From F1-80-MAGs062 sp046345315 (GTDB taxonomy: Bacteria > Planctomycetota > Planctomycetia > Planctomycetales > Planctomycetaceae): a DNA stretch of 64,000 bases. The number at the start of each line of letters is the position of its first letter. Position 1 is the first letter of the stretch. The notes beneath the pieces were generated by a model. The model searched no databases. It was not told the DNA's origin and saw only the letters and a list, made by a program, of their open reading frames with translations. The stretch spans positions 60,923 to 124,922 of the forward strand of contig JBKDKA010000232.1 in the NCBI GenBank assembly GCA_046345315.1, written 5' to 3'. Positions 9,474-18,746 of the stretch are shown here, in pieces. A program made the position numbers and the translations under genes.

Positions 9474-10760
9474 ATGACAATGAACGTGCGAATTCTGCTT
9501 CTGGCAGGTATCTGTCTGTTTCCGCTCACGTCAGCGTCCGGCGACAGTCTCTCCGAAGCCGAGGTTGCCTCCCTGGCACTCCGTCCGGTCTGGTCAGCTC
9601 AGGCCGTGATGAATTCCTCCCGGGACAGGCTCAGCTACTTTACGAGTGACGTCAACAATGTTTATATGCAGTCGTCAGCCGGCGTTGTTTCTGCATTCAA
9701 CGCTGACACCGGTCGGAAGCTCTGGGCCAGTCAGTTGGGACTGAACGACGAAGTTTCGAAAGCGGCAGCCTCGAATAAAGACAGCCTGCTCGTTGTGGCA
9801 GGCCCGGTCGTCCACAGTGTCAATAAATTCTCAGGCAGTGAGCTGTTCTCTTTTCGACTTCCGGGTCAGCCTGGCACATCGCCGGTAGTGGATTCCGGGT
9901 CATTCTACATCTGCATGATCGACGGGACCGTCGCCGGCATGTCACTTCGGTCGTTAGAGCACCAGGAACGCTTCGGAAAGCTGCCCGCAGGAGTCCCACG
10001 TCCGATTACCTGGCGTTTCGTGTCCGGTGACACCGTCAGTTTTCCACCGGTGGCGGGCCAGAATTCGATCTGCGTCGTCACAGACCGAGGGAATGTCCAC
10101 GTCATCTTGACTCGCGGAAACAGGGCCGGAAAGTCTGTCTTTCAGCTGATGCTGAAACATCCGGCGTCAGTGTCTCCTGCTCTGGTGCGACGCGATAAGA
10201 CAGAAACAATTCTGCTGGCCACGACGAACAATCAGCTCTTCAGCTTCGATCTTGACGGGAATGGTGAAACCAACTGGAACTATCCGCTCACCAGCCCCGT
10301 GGTTGCACCGATCATCACGGTTGGCGACGATGTCTATGTTGTCACAGCACGCGACGGGCTGACTCGATTTTCCCTTTCCAGAGGAAAACCCGTCAGCAAT
10401 CCTGAGACGAACGGAGACTGGATGGTGCCAGGAGTCCGTACAGTGGCAGCGGTCTCTGAAAAATGGCTTTATGTAATCGACGCGACAGATCGACTGCTGA
10501 AGATCAGCCGGGAAACCAGTAAAGAGGTCGGCAGTCTTCAGCTGAATGAGTATCGCATTCATCTAAGTAATGCGCAGACGGATCGGATTCTCGTCTCCAC
10601 CGCCAATGGTCGAGTCGTCTGTCTGGCTGAGCAGGACAGTGATTTTGCGACCTACCATCAGTCGCCGGAAAGCCAGCCGGTCATGCCGGACGTAGGGGGC
10701 AGTGAACCAGTGGAAGAATCTGCTGCCGAATCCGGCGCCGAAGAAGCCCAGGCTCCTTGA
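9474..10760 (+). CDS. Exported PQQ/quinoprotein-type beta-propeller protein
   Basis: 428 residues with a signal peptide (ILLLAGICLFPLTSASG) and repeated blade motifs of the PQQ-binding-like type: VSAFNADTGRKLWASQ, HSVNKFSGSELFSFRLPG, FSFDLDGNGETNWNYPL and RFSLSRGKPVSNP. This predicts a six- to eight-bladed periplasmic propeller in the same fold class as BamB. There is no sign of dehydrogenase residues that would bind PQQ itself. The last 35 residues are an acidic Glu/Ala/Pro-rich tail. A strong terminator follows, so it is probably transcribed alone. Role unknown; a protein-protein interaction scaffold is the usual expectation. Confidence 0.8.
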   Translation: MTMNVRILLLAGICLFPLTSASGDSLSEAEVASLALRPVWSAQAVMNSSRDRLSYFTSDVNNVYMQSSAGVVSAFNADTGRKLWASQLGLNDEVSKAAASNKDSLLVVAGPVVHSVNKFSGSELFSFRLPGQPGTSPVVDSGSFYICMIDGTVAGMSLRSLEHQERFGKLPAGVPRPITWRFVSGDTVSFPPVAGQNSICVVTDRGNVHVILTRGNRAGKSVFQLMLKHPASVSPALVRRDKTETILLATTNNQLFSFDLDGNGETNWNYPLTSPVVAPIITVGDDVYVVTARDGLTRFSLSRGKPVSNPETNGDWMVPGVRTVAAVSEKWLYVIDATDRLLKISRETSKEVGSLQLNEYRIHLSNAQTDRILVSTANGRVVCLAEQDSDFATYHQSPESQPVMPDVGGSEPVEESAAESGAEEAQAP

Positions 10761-10792
10761 CGGATTCGATTCGGCAAAAATAATGTCACGCA

Positions 10793-10826
10793 GGCCGCGG
10801 ATGAGTTTCAGCCGCGGCTTTTTTGT
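10793..10826 (+). terminator. Rho-independent terminator after the propeller gene
   Basis: GCCGCGG (10794-10800) pairs with CCGCGGC (10812-10818) across an 11-base loop, followed directly by a run of T. It separates the propeller gene from purH. Confidence 0.88.
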
Positions 10827-10869
10827 TTTCTGATTCTAGTCCCGGTCCGAACTTCAGATCAGTGATCCA

Positions 10870-12450
10870 ATGGCATCAGCAAGTCCTCTCCGCGCCCTCG
10901 TCAGTGTCAGCGACAAAACCGGCCTCGAAGAATTCGTTCGAAGCCTGTCGGCACTTGGATATGAAATTCTCTCAACAGGAGGGACGCGAAAGTTTCTCGA
11001 ACAGGCCGGCATTCCAGTGACGGACGTCACCAGTTACACCGGGTTTCCGGAGATCATGGACGGTCGCGTCAAGACACTTCATCCACGCGTGCACGGTGCC
11101 ATCCTTGGGCGACCCGATCTGGCATCGGATGCAGAGGCCATGAAACAGCATGGAATCATTCCGTTCCAGATCGTTGTCGTGAATCTGTATCCGTTTCAGC
11201 AGACGGTCGCAAAGCCGGACGTCAGCATTGAAGACGCGATTGAGAATATCGATATTGGTGGCCCGTCCATGATTCGTTCGGCCGCGAAAAATCACGAATA
11301 TGTGGCTGTCGTGACACGACCGTCACAGTATTCCGGCGTCATTGAGCGGTTGAACTCAAAGACGCTGAACAGCGAGTTTCGTCGGAGCCTTGCTGCAGTT
11401 GCGTTTGAAATGACATCGGAATACGACACGGCGATCTGCCGCTATCTGACTCTTGTCAGCTCTCCGAAGACGAGTCAGCCGTCGAAATTCGCAGATACGC
11501 TTCAGCTGAGTTTTCAACTGCGTCAGGAACTGCGATACGGCGAAAATCCGCATCAGCAAGCTGCTTTTTACGTAGAACAGTCTCCCGCAGTGACATCGAT
11601 CGCAGCCGCCCGGCAGCTCACTGGCAAGGAGCTGTCCTACAACAATCTTCTGGATCTGGACGCGGCAAAGTCCATCGTGTCAGATTTCTCCGAACCGGCA
11701 GCCTGTGTGATCAAGCACAATAATCCCTGCGGATGTGCCATTTCCGGAACTCTGGCAGATGCTTTTGAAAATGCTTACGAAGGCGATCCGATCAGTGCCT
11801 TCGGGTCAATTATCGGCCTGAACCAGGTTGTGGATGCAGCGACAGCCGAACGGATGTGTGTTCCCGGACGATTCATTGAAGCGATTATCGCTCCGGGATA
11901 TTCGCCTGAAGCGCTGGCAATGCTGACGACTCGACCAAAATGGAAGAGCAACGTTCGACTGATGGAAGGCACATTTTCTGAGGAAGGGCGTGGGGCACCG
12001 GAGTACCGTCGCGTCAGCGGCGGTCTGCTCGTTCAGGATCGCGATGATCTGCCGCAGGTCGACAGTGCCTGGAAAACAGTCACGGATCGACAGCCGAGTC
12101 AGGATGAATGGCGAAGTCTGCGGTTTGCATGGGCTGTCTGCCGTCATGTAAAATCCAACGCCATTGTCTTCGCGAAGAATGGCATGCTGGTGGGTGTCGG
12201 TGCCGGTCAGATGAGTCGGCTGGATTCATCATGGATTGCGGCGTACAAAGCCGGGGAACGCAGCCGCGGCGGAGTCGTGGCCAGCGACGCGTTCTTCCCG
12301 TTCCGTGACGGAATTGATGCCGCAGCAAAGGCGGGAATCACCGCTGCAATTCAGCCTGGCGGGTCGCGCAATGATGATGAGGTGATTGCAGCCTGCAACG
12401 AACATGGCATCGCCATGATCTTTACCGGAATGAGACATTTTCGCCATTGA
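10870..12450 (+). CDS. purH: Bifunctional AICAR transformylase / IMP cyclohydrolase
   Basis: Catalyses the last two steps of de novo IMP synthesis in the cytoplasm, formylation of AICAR with 10-formyltetrahydrofolate and ring closure. The 526-residue length is typical. The N-terminal cyclohydrolase domain shows ALVSVSDKTGLEEF, STGGTRKFLEQAGI, the MDGRVKTLHPRVHGAIL signature and ENIDIGGPSMIRSAAKN. The transformylase domain shows LRYGENPHQQAAFY, LSYNNLLDLDAA, CVIKHNNPCG (catalytic Lys-His region), SNAIVFAKNG and a C-terminal IQPGGSRNDDEVI. All expected blocks are intact. It starts shortly after a terminator and is followed at 49 bases by an SDR gene on the same strand. Confidence 0.97.
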   Translation: MASASPLRALVSVSDKTGLEEFVRSLSALGYEILSTGGTRKFLEQAGIPVTDVTSYTGFPEIMDGRVKTLHPRVHGAILGRPDLASDAEAMKQHGIIPFQIVVVNLYPFQQTVAKPDVSIEDAIENIDIGGPSMIRSAAKNHEYVAVVTRPSQYSGVIERLNSKTLNSEFRRSLAAVAFEMTSEYDTAICRYLTLVSSPKTSQPSKFADTLQLSFQLRQELRYGENPHQQAAFYVEQSPAVTSIAAARQLTGKELSYNNLLDLDAAKSIVSDFSEPAACVIKHNNPCGCAISGTLADAFENAYEGDPISAFGSIIGLNQVVDAATAERMCVPGRFIEAIIAPGYSPEALAMLTTRPKWKSNVRLMEGTFSEEGRGAPEYRRVSGGLLVQDRDDLPQVDSAWKTVTDRQPSQDEWRSLRFAWAVCRHVKSNAIVFAKNGMLVGVGAGQMSRLDSSWIAAYKAGERSRGGVVASDAFFPFRDGIDAAAKAGITAAIQPGGSRNDDEVIAACNEHGIAMIFTGMRHFRH

Positions 12451-12498
12451 TTATGCCATTGAGTTCGCGGCCATTGATGCAGCCGAAAAGGAGCTGTG

Positions 12499-13185
12499 AT
12501 GGAATCTCTGAAGGTGGTCCTGACCGGAGCGTCACGCGGACTTGGGCGAGCGATGACAGAGCATTTCGCCGCCGCCGGGCATTCTGTTTTTGGTTGTGGT
12601 CGAAGTGGAGCTGAACTGAAGTCGCTCCAGCAGAATCTGGGCTCCGTGCATCGATTTGCCATTGTGGACGTGGCTGATGATCAGCAGGTCAGCGAATGGG
12701 CTGCGGAAGTGCTTTCCGATGGCCGGGCTCCGGATCTGCTGATCAACAATGCGGCCGTTATCAACATCAATTCCAGTCTGTGGAACATCTCTGCGTCGGA
12801 TTTCGATCAGCTTCTTGCGGTGAATGTGAGCGGAACAGCCAACGTCATCCGCCACTTCGTCCCTTCCATGGTCCGGCGAAAACAGGGAGTGATCGTCAAC
12901 TTCAGTTCGGGCTGGGGACGTTCTGTCGCTCCGGAAGTTGCGCCATACTGTGCCTCGAAATGGGCCATCGAAGGCCTGACCATGGCTCTGGCGGCCGAAC
13001 TCCCGAAGAACATGTGCGCAGTCGCTCTGAATCCGGGAATCATCAATACGGAGATGCTGCAGAGCTGTTTTGGATCCGGAGCTTCGCAGTTTCCTGCTCC
13101 CGATGAGTGGGCACAGGTCGCGGTTCCTTATATTCTGGGTCTGACATCGAAACAGTCGGGAACGCCGGTCACGGTGCCGATCTGA
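12499..13185 (+). CDS. Short-chain dehydrogenase/reductase (SDR family)
   Basis: NAD(P)-dependent oxidoreductase of the classical SDR type, about 229 residues, cytoplasmic. Motifs in order: cofactor loop TGASRGLGRA near the N-terminus, DVADDQQ, LLINNAAV (the NNAG-like motif), VNFSSGWG (catalytic Ser) and the YCASK catalytic Tyr-Lys pair, then LNPGIINTEM. AAGGAG at 12488-12493 supports the ATG at 12499 rather than the GTG just before it. It follows purH by 48 bases and precedes an exported methyltransferase by 68; the substrate cannot be inferred from these neighbours. Confidence 0.9.
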   Translation: MESLKVVLTGASRGLGRAMTEHFAAAGHSVFGCGRSGAELKSLQQNLGSVHRFAIVDVADDQQVSEWAAEVLSDGRAPDLLINNAAVININSSLWNISASDFDQLLAVNVSGTANVIRHFVPSMVRRKQGVIVNFSSGWGRSVAPEVAPYCASKWAIEGLTMALAAELPKNMCAVALNPGIINTEMLQSCFGSGASQFPAPDEWAQVAVPYILGLTSKQSGTPVTVPI

Positions 13186-13253
13186 CGTGACTCCGGCTCT
13201 GCTGAGCAGCATTCATCCGCCGGAGAACGATCGGAACGAAAGGAAAGTCCGAA

Positions 13254-13997
13254 ATGAACCGCGGCATTATCTGCATGCTGATTTCTGGTCTGACGCTGTG
13301 CGGAATCTCATCAGCGGGCGAACGATATGAGTTCCGTGCGGATCATGATCCCAACGGAATCGGCAAGTTCTATTTCAACCGTGAGATTGCTCATGTGATG
13401 GGCTTTGGCCCTGGTGGTCAGGGAGCAGTCTGGCTGGAGCGCTCGACTCGCGAACGTGAGGAACGACTGGCACTGCTCGTTCGATCACTTCAGTTGAAAC
13501 AAGGTGACGTTGTGGCAGACATCGGTGCCGGAAGTGGTGTCGTTTCGCTGCTGATGGCTGACGCCGTGGGCCCCGAAGGTAAAGTCCTTGCGGTTGATGT
13601 TCAGGAAGAGATGCTGGAACGTCTTCGCATGAGATGCGATGAGCTGCAGGTGAAGAACGTGGTTCCTGTAAAAGGTGACGAAGATAATCCGAACCTTGCG
13701 GCCGGTACTGTTGACCTGGCGATCATGGTGGATGTCTATCATGAATTTGAATTCCCGTGGGAAATGATGCTGGAGATTTCCCGAGCGATGAAGCCCGGCG
13801 GGCGCGTTGTCCTCGTGGAATACCGACGGGAAGATCCCAAAGTGCCGATCAAGCTGGTCCATAAGATGTCGCAGCGGCAGGTCCGCACGGAACTGGAGCA
13901 GCCGGAATTCGATCTTCGATGGACGGAGACGATTCATGTGCTTCCCAGGCAGCACATCATTGTTTTCACTCGCGGAAATCAGGCGTCCAAAGAATAG
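13254..13997 (+). CDS. Class I SAM methyltransferase with an N-terminal signal peptide
   Basis: 247 residues. After a hydrophobic leader (GIICMLISGLTLCGISSA, with probable cleavage near AGE) comes a complete Rossmann methyltransferase: VVADIGAGSGVVSLLMA (SAM motif I), GKVLAVDVQEEML (motif II acidic residue), DLAIMVDVYHEFEFP (motif IV) and MKPGGRVVLVEYR. This is the UbiE-like/methyltransferase-11 fold. The leader predicts export or membrane anchoring, unexpected for a SAM-dependent enzyme. AAGGAA lies 8 to 13 bases before the ATG, so the start with the leader is well supported. Substrate unknown. Confidence 0.8.
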   Translation: MNRGIICMLISGLTLCGISSAGERYEFRADHDPNGIGKFYFNREIAHVMGFGPGGQGAVWLERSTREREERLALLVRSLQLKQGDVVADIGAGSGVVSLLMADAVGPEGKVLAVDVQEEMLERLRMRCDELQVKNVVPVKGDEDNPNLAAGTVDLAIMVDVYHEFEFPWEMMLEISRAMKPGGRVVLVEYRREDPKVPIKLVHKMSQRQVRTELEQPEFDLRWTETIHVLPRQHIIVFTRGNQASKE

Positions 13998-14004
13998 AGA
14001 ACGG

Positions 14005-14088
14005 CTGACAAAACCGGGACTGGCTCCCGGACAACTTGAAAAAGCTCAAAAAATGGCGGAGAAGGGTCCCTGTCCCGGGTTTTTCAGG
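14005..14088. repeat. 84-bp palindromic dispersed repeat, copy 1
   Basis: Begins CTGACAAAACCGGGACTGGC and ends GTCCCGGGTTTTTCAGG, so its ends are nearly complementary, with GGAG/CTCC words inside each arm. A second copy of the same size lies in opposite orientation at 62667-62749. It sits just after the exported methyltransferase and, with its T-run, may also act as a terminator. The remaining bases up to the acyltransferase start at 14509 hold no recognisable gene. Confidence 0.7.
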
Positions 14089-14508
14089 GCCCCAAAGCAC
14101 ATTCCTTCCGCTGTGTGAGACTGGTGAGAACGCCATCGGAATTGCTGCGCCCGTCTCAGAGTCTCCGACCGGCGATGTTGCAGAGAATCAACGCTCCGGA
14201 ATTTTGAGTTCCGAAGGCAACCAGGTGAGGAATCTCATGCTGATTCCGGCACTTTTCGGGCATTTCCTGTCCTCCCGGTGGAATAATGGATGCGGCGTTC
14301 CCACGACTCTGAATGAAAACCGCAGTGATGAACTCGATGTTCCGGATATGGACAGTGTGTAGTCGGAAATTGAGCGTTTAACCCCGTCTGCACGTTGTGC
14401 ATGCGGAGGTCTTTGAAATTCTGATGTGTTCGGGACTCGATGCAGTGCTGCTCGGGATCTGCAACTGTGTGTCGGTACGGAACAAGTGTGTCGCTGGAGT
14501 GGCTCGAG

Positions 14509-15624
14509 ATGCGTTTCCATTACCTTGATGCAATGCGAGGCATTCTGATGATTCTCGGAGTGCTGCTGCACACTGCGAATGTCTATGCTGTCCGTGGTCA
14601 CTGGCAGATTCATGATCCGCAGACTCATGTCGTGTTTGATTCTGTCTCCGAGTTCATTCACATCTTCCGAATGCCCGCACTGTTCCTGATCTCAGGATTC
14701 TTTGCGCAGATGACGTTCGAAAAGTACGGACAACTGAGTTTTCTTCAGCTTCGATTTCGCCGACTGCTGATTCCGTTACTGTCGACCGCGGTTCTGTGCA
14801 ATACGTTGCAGATCTGGCTGCACGTGCCGGAAGGCTGCACGTCTTCTGACAATCTCTATGACTTCATGACTGTGACCATGCCGTGTGCCATCCAGCGGGG
14901 CGCCTGGGTTCAGCATCTCTGGTTTCTGATTGTCGTGATGGTGTACTGTGTCTGCTGCCTTCCTGTGGCCGCCTGGCTGAAACATCGACGCATGGGAGTT
15001 GAAGCTTCGTCCGAGAATCGGTTCTCGTTCAACAAGGGGCTGCTCTTCTCGGTGCCATTCATCACTGTGGTGATCTCCGTGATACAGCATTTTGTTCCAG
15101 TGCTGCAGGGGGAAGGTGGACCGTTCTTCTTCGGGCTGGTGGATCCGGCATATCTGCTCGGATATCTCCCCTTCTTCGCCTTCGGAATGTGGCTCTACAC
15201 AGATCCGGCAGGACTCTCCGGATTCTGTCAGTTCGGCCCGATTTCCGTCGCTGCCATCATCGCGGCATTCTCGCTGCAGCAGATTGTGCAGTCGGCATCA
15301 GACGGGAATTCAAATCAGGTACTGTCTGTGTACCTGAATTCGCTGGAACAATGGCTCGGCTGCCATCTGTGTTTCTGTGTCTTCCAGCGATTTTTCCGAC
15401 AGCCATCCCGGTTCTTCAGCTATCTCGCTGACGCGTCATATTCCATTTATCTGTTTCATCATCTGGCCATTGTCGCCGTATCCGGGCTCCTCGTTCACGT
15501 GACGGCATCAGTCTTCCTGAAGTTCTCCGTTGTGATCTTCCTCGCCGGACTGCTCACGCTGGCGATGCATGAACTCTTCATCCGGCGAGTGCCTCTGCTG
15601 AGACTGCTCTTCAACGGCAAGTAA
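14509..15624 (+). CDS. Membrane acyltransferase, acyltransferase-3 family (OpgC-like)
   Basis: About 371 residues with ten or so hydrophobic segments. The family signature is at the N-terminus: RFHYLDAMRGILMILGVLLHTANVY, where the Arg and His are the residues thought to bind the acyl donor, then RMPALFLISGFFAQM and RFRRLLIPLL. The C-terminal YLADASYSIYLFHHLAIVAVS is also typical. Members O-acylate (acetyl, succinyl) membrane-linked glycans, glucans or lipids. The ATG at 14509 is preferred to 14440 because GGAG is nine bases upstream and the family signature begins right after it. Convergent with the next gene, 17 bases away. The acceptor is not known. Confidence 0.88.
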   Translation: MRFHYLDAMRGILMILGVLLHTANVYAVRGHWQIHDPQTHVVFDSVSEFIHIFRMPALFLISGFFAQMTFEKYGQLSFLQLRFRRLLIPLLSTAVLCNTLQIWLHVPEGCTSSDNLYDFMTVTMPCAIQRGAWVQHLWFLIVVMVYCVCCLPVAAWLKHRRMGVEASSENRFSFNKGLLFSVPFITVVISVIQHFVPVLQGEGGPFFFGLVDPAYLLGYLPFFAFGMWLYTDPAGLSGFCQFGPISVAAIIAAFSLQQIVQSASDGNSNQVLSVYLNSLEQWLGCHLCFCVFQRFFRQPSRFFSYLADASYSIYLFHHLAIVAVSGLLVHVTASVFLKFSVVIFLAGLLTLAMHELFIRRVPLLRLLFNGK

Positions 15625-15641
15625 GCCTTCCTGGCAGATCA

Positions 15642-16889
15642 TCATCGTGAGGACTGCCGTGCCGCAGTCCCGAGACTCAGCAGCAGATGAACGTGAAGCC
15701 CCCAGACGACGAGGAATCCCAGACCACCGAAGCACATTGCCGCTAACAGGATGAGTGTTGCAAACGGCCGACCGGATTCACCGCCACTGATCTGAATTGC
15801 GGCTGCGAAAAAGATCGAGAAGACAACTGCGATAACACTGAAAACAGTGAGTCCGATGTATCCAATGGCGACTAATTTCGATCTCGATCGCAGATCATCC
15901 CGGCGAAGATAAATCGCGAACGCCCGAAGAAATAAAAGCTGGACAACCAGTCCGGCAAGCTTGAGCGCCGAAACGAAAACTCTGAGAAAGCCATCGGCTG
16001 CTGTACCCTGGCCTGTTGCCGCAGCCATCAGCAACAGCAGTAACGCCATCATGATGCAGCAGAATTCCGCGATCGCAAGTCCTTTTGTACCGGAAGATTC
16101 CGGGGCCGCCATTCGGATACCGACACCTACGAAATTTGCGATGAACAGTAAGCCGAAAAAAATCACCATAACAATGGTCATCGCTCCCATTGCCATGATC
16201 AGACCAGTGGGTTTCCAGTTCGCTTCTTTCATTACTCCTGCAGAAATACCGATCAATAGAATCAACAGCATAGAACCGACGGCCAGCAGCCAGGACCATC
16301 CCTGAATGAGCAGGCCAAGCCCAGCAAGCCGCACTCCACCTGTATTGACTGAAACAGATGTCCCAGTCACGCCTGTCCGGCCGGCAGGCGGTGAAAAGGG
16401 ATTGTAGTCCAGATCAGAGTACCCATCATCGCCGAAGTCATCGTCGTCACCTTGAGTCCACTCGGACCGAGAACCGTGCTCCTCAAGATAACTGTCGATA
16501 TTCTCGATCCGGTCATTGGGGCGTCGTCCGCCCCCTCGTGCAGACTCTCCCCGAGTGACTGGGGCCCGCTGCGAAGGCTTTCCGCTGCGACTGGCTGTAC
16601 TCTTTGCTGAATGGTCTTTTCCACTATTGCCGGGTACGACTCGAGGCGGCCGGGATGTCGCGGATCCTGAATCGGAGTTTCGAGCCTGACGGTCGGATGG
16701 CGCGCGTCCGGGTGCCTTTTCACTGGGTGCTTTCGAATTCCGATCACCCGCACTCCCAGTCATCCCGGGCAACATAGTCATCCCGGGTACCTGCAGAGGC
16801 ACTTGACACGCAGGACAGCGGATCTTTTTTCCAGCAACAGAGTCAGGGACTTTCAACGCCTGATCGCAATTGCTGCAACGTATCAGCAT
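15642..16889 (-). CDS. Zinc-ribbon membrane protein
   Basis: 415 residues. The N-terminus is a CXXC-CXXC zinc ribbon (IRCSNCDQALKVPDSVAGKK then RCPACQVPLQVPG), a module common in planctomycete proteins. A Ser/Arg/Pro-rich low-complexity linker of about 130 residues follows, then six or so hydrophobic segments between residues 180 and 405 (for example LLIQGWSWLLAVGSMLLILL and ATLILLAAMCFGGLGFLVV). No enzymatic motif is seen. Probably an inner-membrane protein whose ribbon faces the cytoplasm; no function can be assigned. Confidence 0.75.
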   Translation of the reverse strand: MLIRCSNCDQALKVPDSVAGKKIRCPACQVPLQVPGMTMLPGMTGSAGDRNSKAPSEKAPGRAPSDRQARNSDSGSATSRPPRVVPGNSGKDHSAKSTASRSGKPSQRAPVTRGESARGGGRRPNDRIENIDSYLEEHGSRSEWTQGDDDDFGDDGYSDLDYNPFSPPAGRTGVTGTSVSVNTGGVRLAGLGLLIQGWSWLLAVGSMLLILLIGISAGVMKEANWKPTGLIMAMGAMTIVMVIFFGLLFIANFVGVGIRMAAPESSGTKGLAIAEFCCIMMALLLLLMAAATGQGTAADGFLRVFVSALKLAGLVVQLLFLRAFAIYLRRDDLRSRSKLVAIGYIGLTVFSVIAVVFSIFFAAAIQISGGESGRPFATLILLAAMCFGGLGFLVVWGLHVHLLLSLGTAARQSSR

Positions 16890-17200
16890 GATGGAAGGTT
16901 ACTCAGAAGTCAGTCAATGGAGTCTCGCACCTGCCTGCAGTCAGCCGGTCTGCGTGCGGTCCCCTGAGAACACTGTTTCCGCATGCGACACTGATGTGTA
17001 TCTGAGAAACTGGCAGGAGCCAGTCCTTCTGGACGACAGCAACGTCGCTTCAGGCATCTGTTTCGGCGATCTTAAGCACTCTACACAGGCTTCCGCAATG
17101 CAGAATTGCCTCGATCGTAAGAAACAAACGAGTGCTTTGCCAAACCTTGATTCTGGAGTTACGGATTCGCCGACTTCGCCGACTTCGCCGACTTCGCCGA
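16890..17200. other. Gene-free stretch with a 9-bp tandem repeat
   Basis: Holds no convincing gene. At 17165-17200 the unit TTCGCCGAC is repeated about four times just after the pyk stop codon. The upstream part probably contains the promoter of the zinc-ribbon protein on the minus strand, not resolved here. Confidence 0.5.
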
Positions 17201-18673
17201 TTACGGGATCTCCTGAACCATCATGAGGTCATGAGCATCACCAAGCCAGTTGGTATGTCCGACAATGACGACTTTGCTTCCCGTTTTCAGAATTTCGTGC
17301 TGTTTTCCCCACTGCGTCACAATCTTCAGAAGCACCTCAACGGACTGCTGTGCCTGCCGAAGCAGCATCGGTGTCACGCCCCAGTAGAGACACATTCGGC
17401 GAGCGATCTCTTCACGGTCAGTGATCGCAAGGATCGGCACATGGCCTCGATGACGCGACAGTGCGAGGGCCGTTCGACCGGTCACAGTCGCGACGACAAT
17501 CAGGTCCGCCTGAATGGATTCTGACGCGGCAATCGCACCCCGAGTGACGGCTTCGGTGATCGGGCGAGCTCGTCGAGTTTCCTCACAACGGATCTCCGAA
17601 CGTTCCCGTGGCGTCACGATTGTTTCTGCTTCGGCAGCTATTCGATCCATCATGCGTACGCACTGGACCGGATTGTGTCCGATGGCCGTCTCGCCCGAAA
17701 GCATCACGGCATCCGTGCCGTCAATCACGGCATTGGCAACGTCTGTCACTTCCGCTCGCGTCGGCAGGTCACTCGACTGCATGCTGTCCAGCATCTGTGT
17801 CGCCGTGATGACAGGGATACGAAGATCATTGCAGCGACGGATAATCTGCTTCTGCAGAATTGGGACTCGCGTGATCTCCGTTTCGACTCCCAGATCCCCG
17901 CGAGCCACCATCACGGCATCAGTCACTTCGAGGATGGATTCCAGATTCGCAATGGCTTCGTTCTTTTCAATCTTTGCCACGATGAGCGGAACGACTGGTG
18001 GATGCCGGGCTTCAATCAGTTTCTGAAGCAGCAGGATGTCTTCAGCCTGACGCACGAAACTCAGGCCGATGAAATCAAGGCGCTGATTCAGTGCCCACTC
18101 CAGATCCGCTCGATCCTTCTCGGTCACACTGGGGGTGCTGAGTGCAACGCCGGGAAGATTGACTCCCTGCCGACTTCGAATCTTGCCGGACTGAACCACA
18201 AGACATCGAATCCAGCTCAGATCAGCCGCCTTCTCCAGAACCGCCATGGAGACCGTGCCGTCGGCAAGCAGAATTCTGTCGCCCACACGGACATCATCGA
18301 TGAGAGGTTCATACGTGCAGGTGAGGTCAGTCGCTGACGTGCTGGTCGTACCGCGAATGAATCGAAACTCTGAACTCTCCTGGCACATTACTTCGCCATC
18401 CGGGATCTCTCCCAGACGAATTTTCGGGCCGGAAAGGTCTCCCAGTATTCCGACAGGACAGGCCAGCTCTTCGGAAATCCGGCGGATCTTTCGAACCTTG
18501 TCTTCCAGCCACGAATACTGACCGTGTGCAAAGTTCAGTCGAAAAATATCAACACCGGATGCGACCAAGTTCCTGAGAACGCTCTCCGATTCGCACGCCG
18601 GACCAATTGTGGCGATGATTCGAGTCTTCACGATTTTCTGGCGGGCTGGAACACGAAACATCGACGTCGACAT
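17201..18673 (-). CDS. pyk: Pyruvate kinase
   Basis: Converts phosphoenolpyruvate and ADP to pyruvate and ATP, the last step of glycolysis, in the cytoplasm. 490 residues, a normal length. Motifs: KTRIIATIGPACESESVLRNL, IFRLNFAHGQ, LGDLSGPKIRLGEI, the signature IVAKIEKNEAIANLESIL with the catalytic Lys, DAVMVARGDLGVE (Mg ligands), ITATQMLDSM and DGTDAVMLSGETAIGHNP. The C-terminal allosteric domain is present (VATVTGRTALALSRHR). The usual HGxH of the first barrel strand reads FAHGQY. A HicB-like gene lies 74 bases upstream on the same strand. Confidence 0.96.
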   Translation of the reverse strand: MSTSMFRVPARQKIVKTRIIATIGPACESESVLRNLVASGVDIFRLNFAHGQYSWLEDKVRKIRRISEELACPVGILGDLSGPKIRLGEIPDGEVMCQESSEFRFIRGTTSTSATDLTCTYEPLIDDVRVGDRILLADGTVSMAVLEKAADLSWIRCLVVQSGKIRSRQGVNLPGVALSTPSVTEKDRADLEWALNQRLDFIGLSFVRQAEDILLLQKLIEARHPPVVPLIVAKIEKNEAIANLESILEVTDAVMVARGDLGVETEITRVPILQKQIIRRCNDLRIPVITATQMLDSMQSSDLPTRAEVTDVANAVIDGTDAVMLSGETAIGHNPVQCVRMMDRIAAEAETIVTPRERSEIRCEETRRARPITEAVTRGAIAASESIQADLIVVATVTGRTALALSRHRGHVPILAITDREEIARRMCLYWGVTPMLLRQAQQSVEVLLKIVTQWGKQHEILKTGSKVVIVGHTNWLGDAHDLMMVQEIP

Positions 18674-18746
18674 GATTCAGGACCTTCAGAGGAGATCAGA
18701 GACACCTCAGTGCGAGGTGAATCTCCGGATTCAGACCACCGCAGTT

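Noticed and set aside
17165..17200. Short tandem repeat looked at as a CRISPR
   Set aside because: Unit is 9 bp with no spacers and no cas genes nearby.
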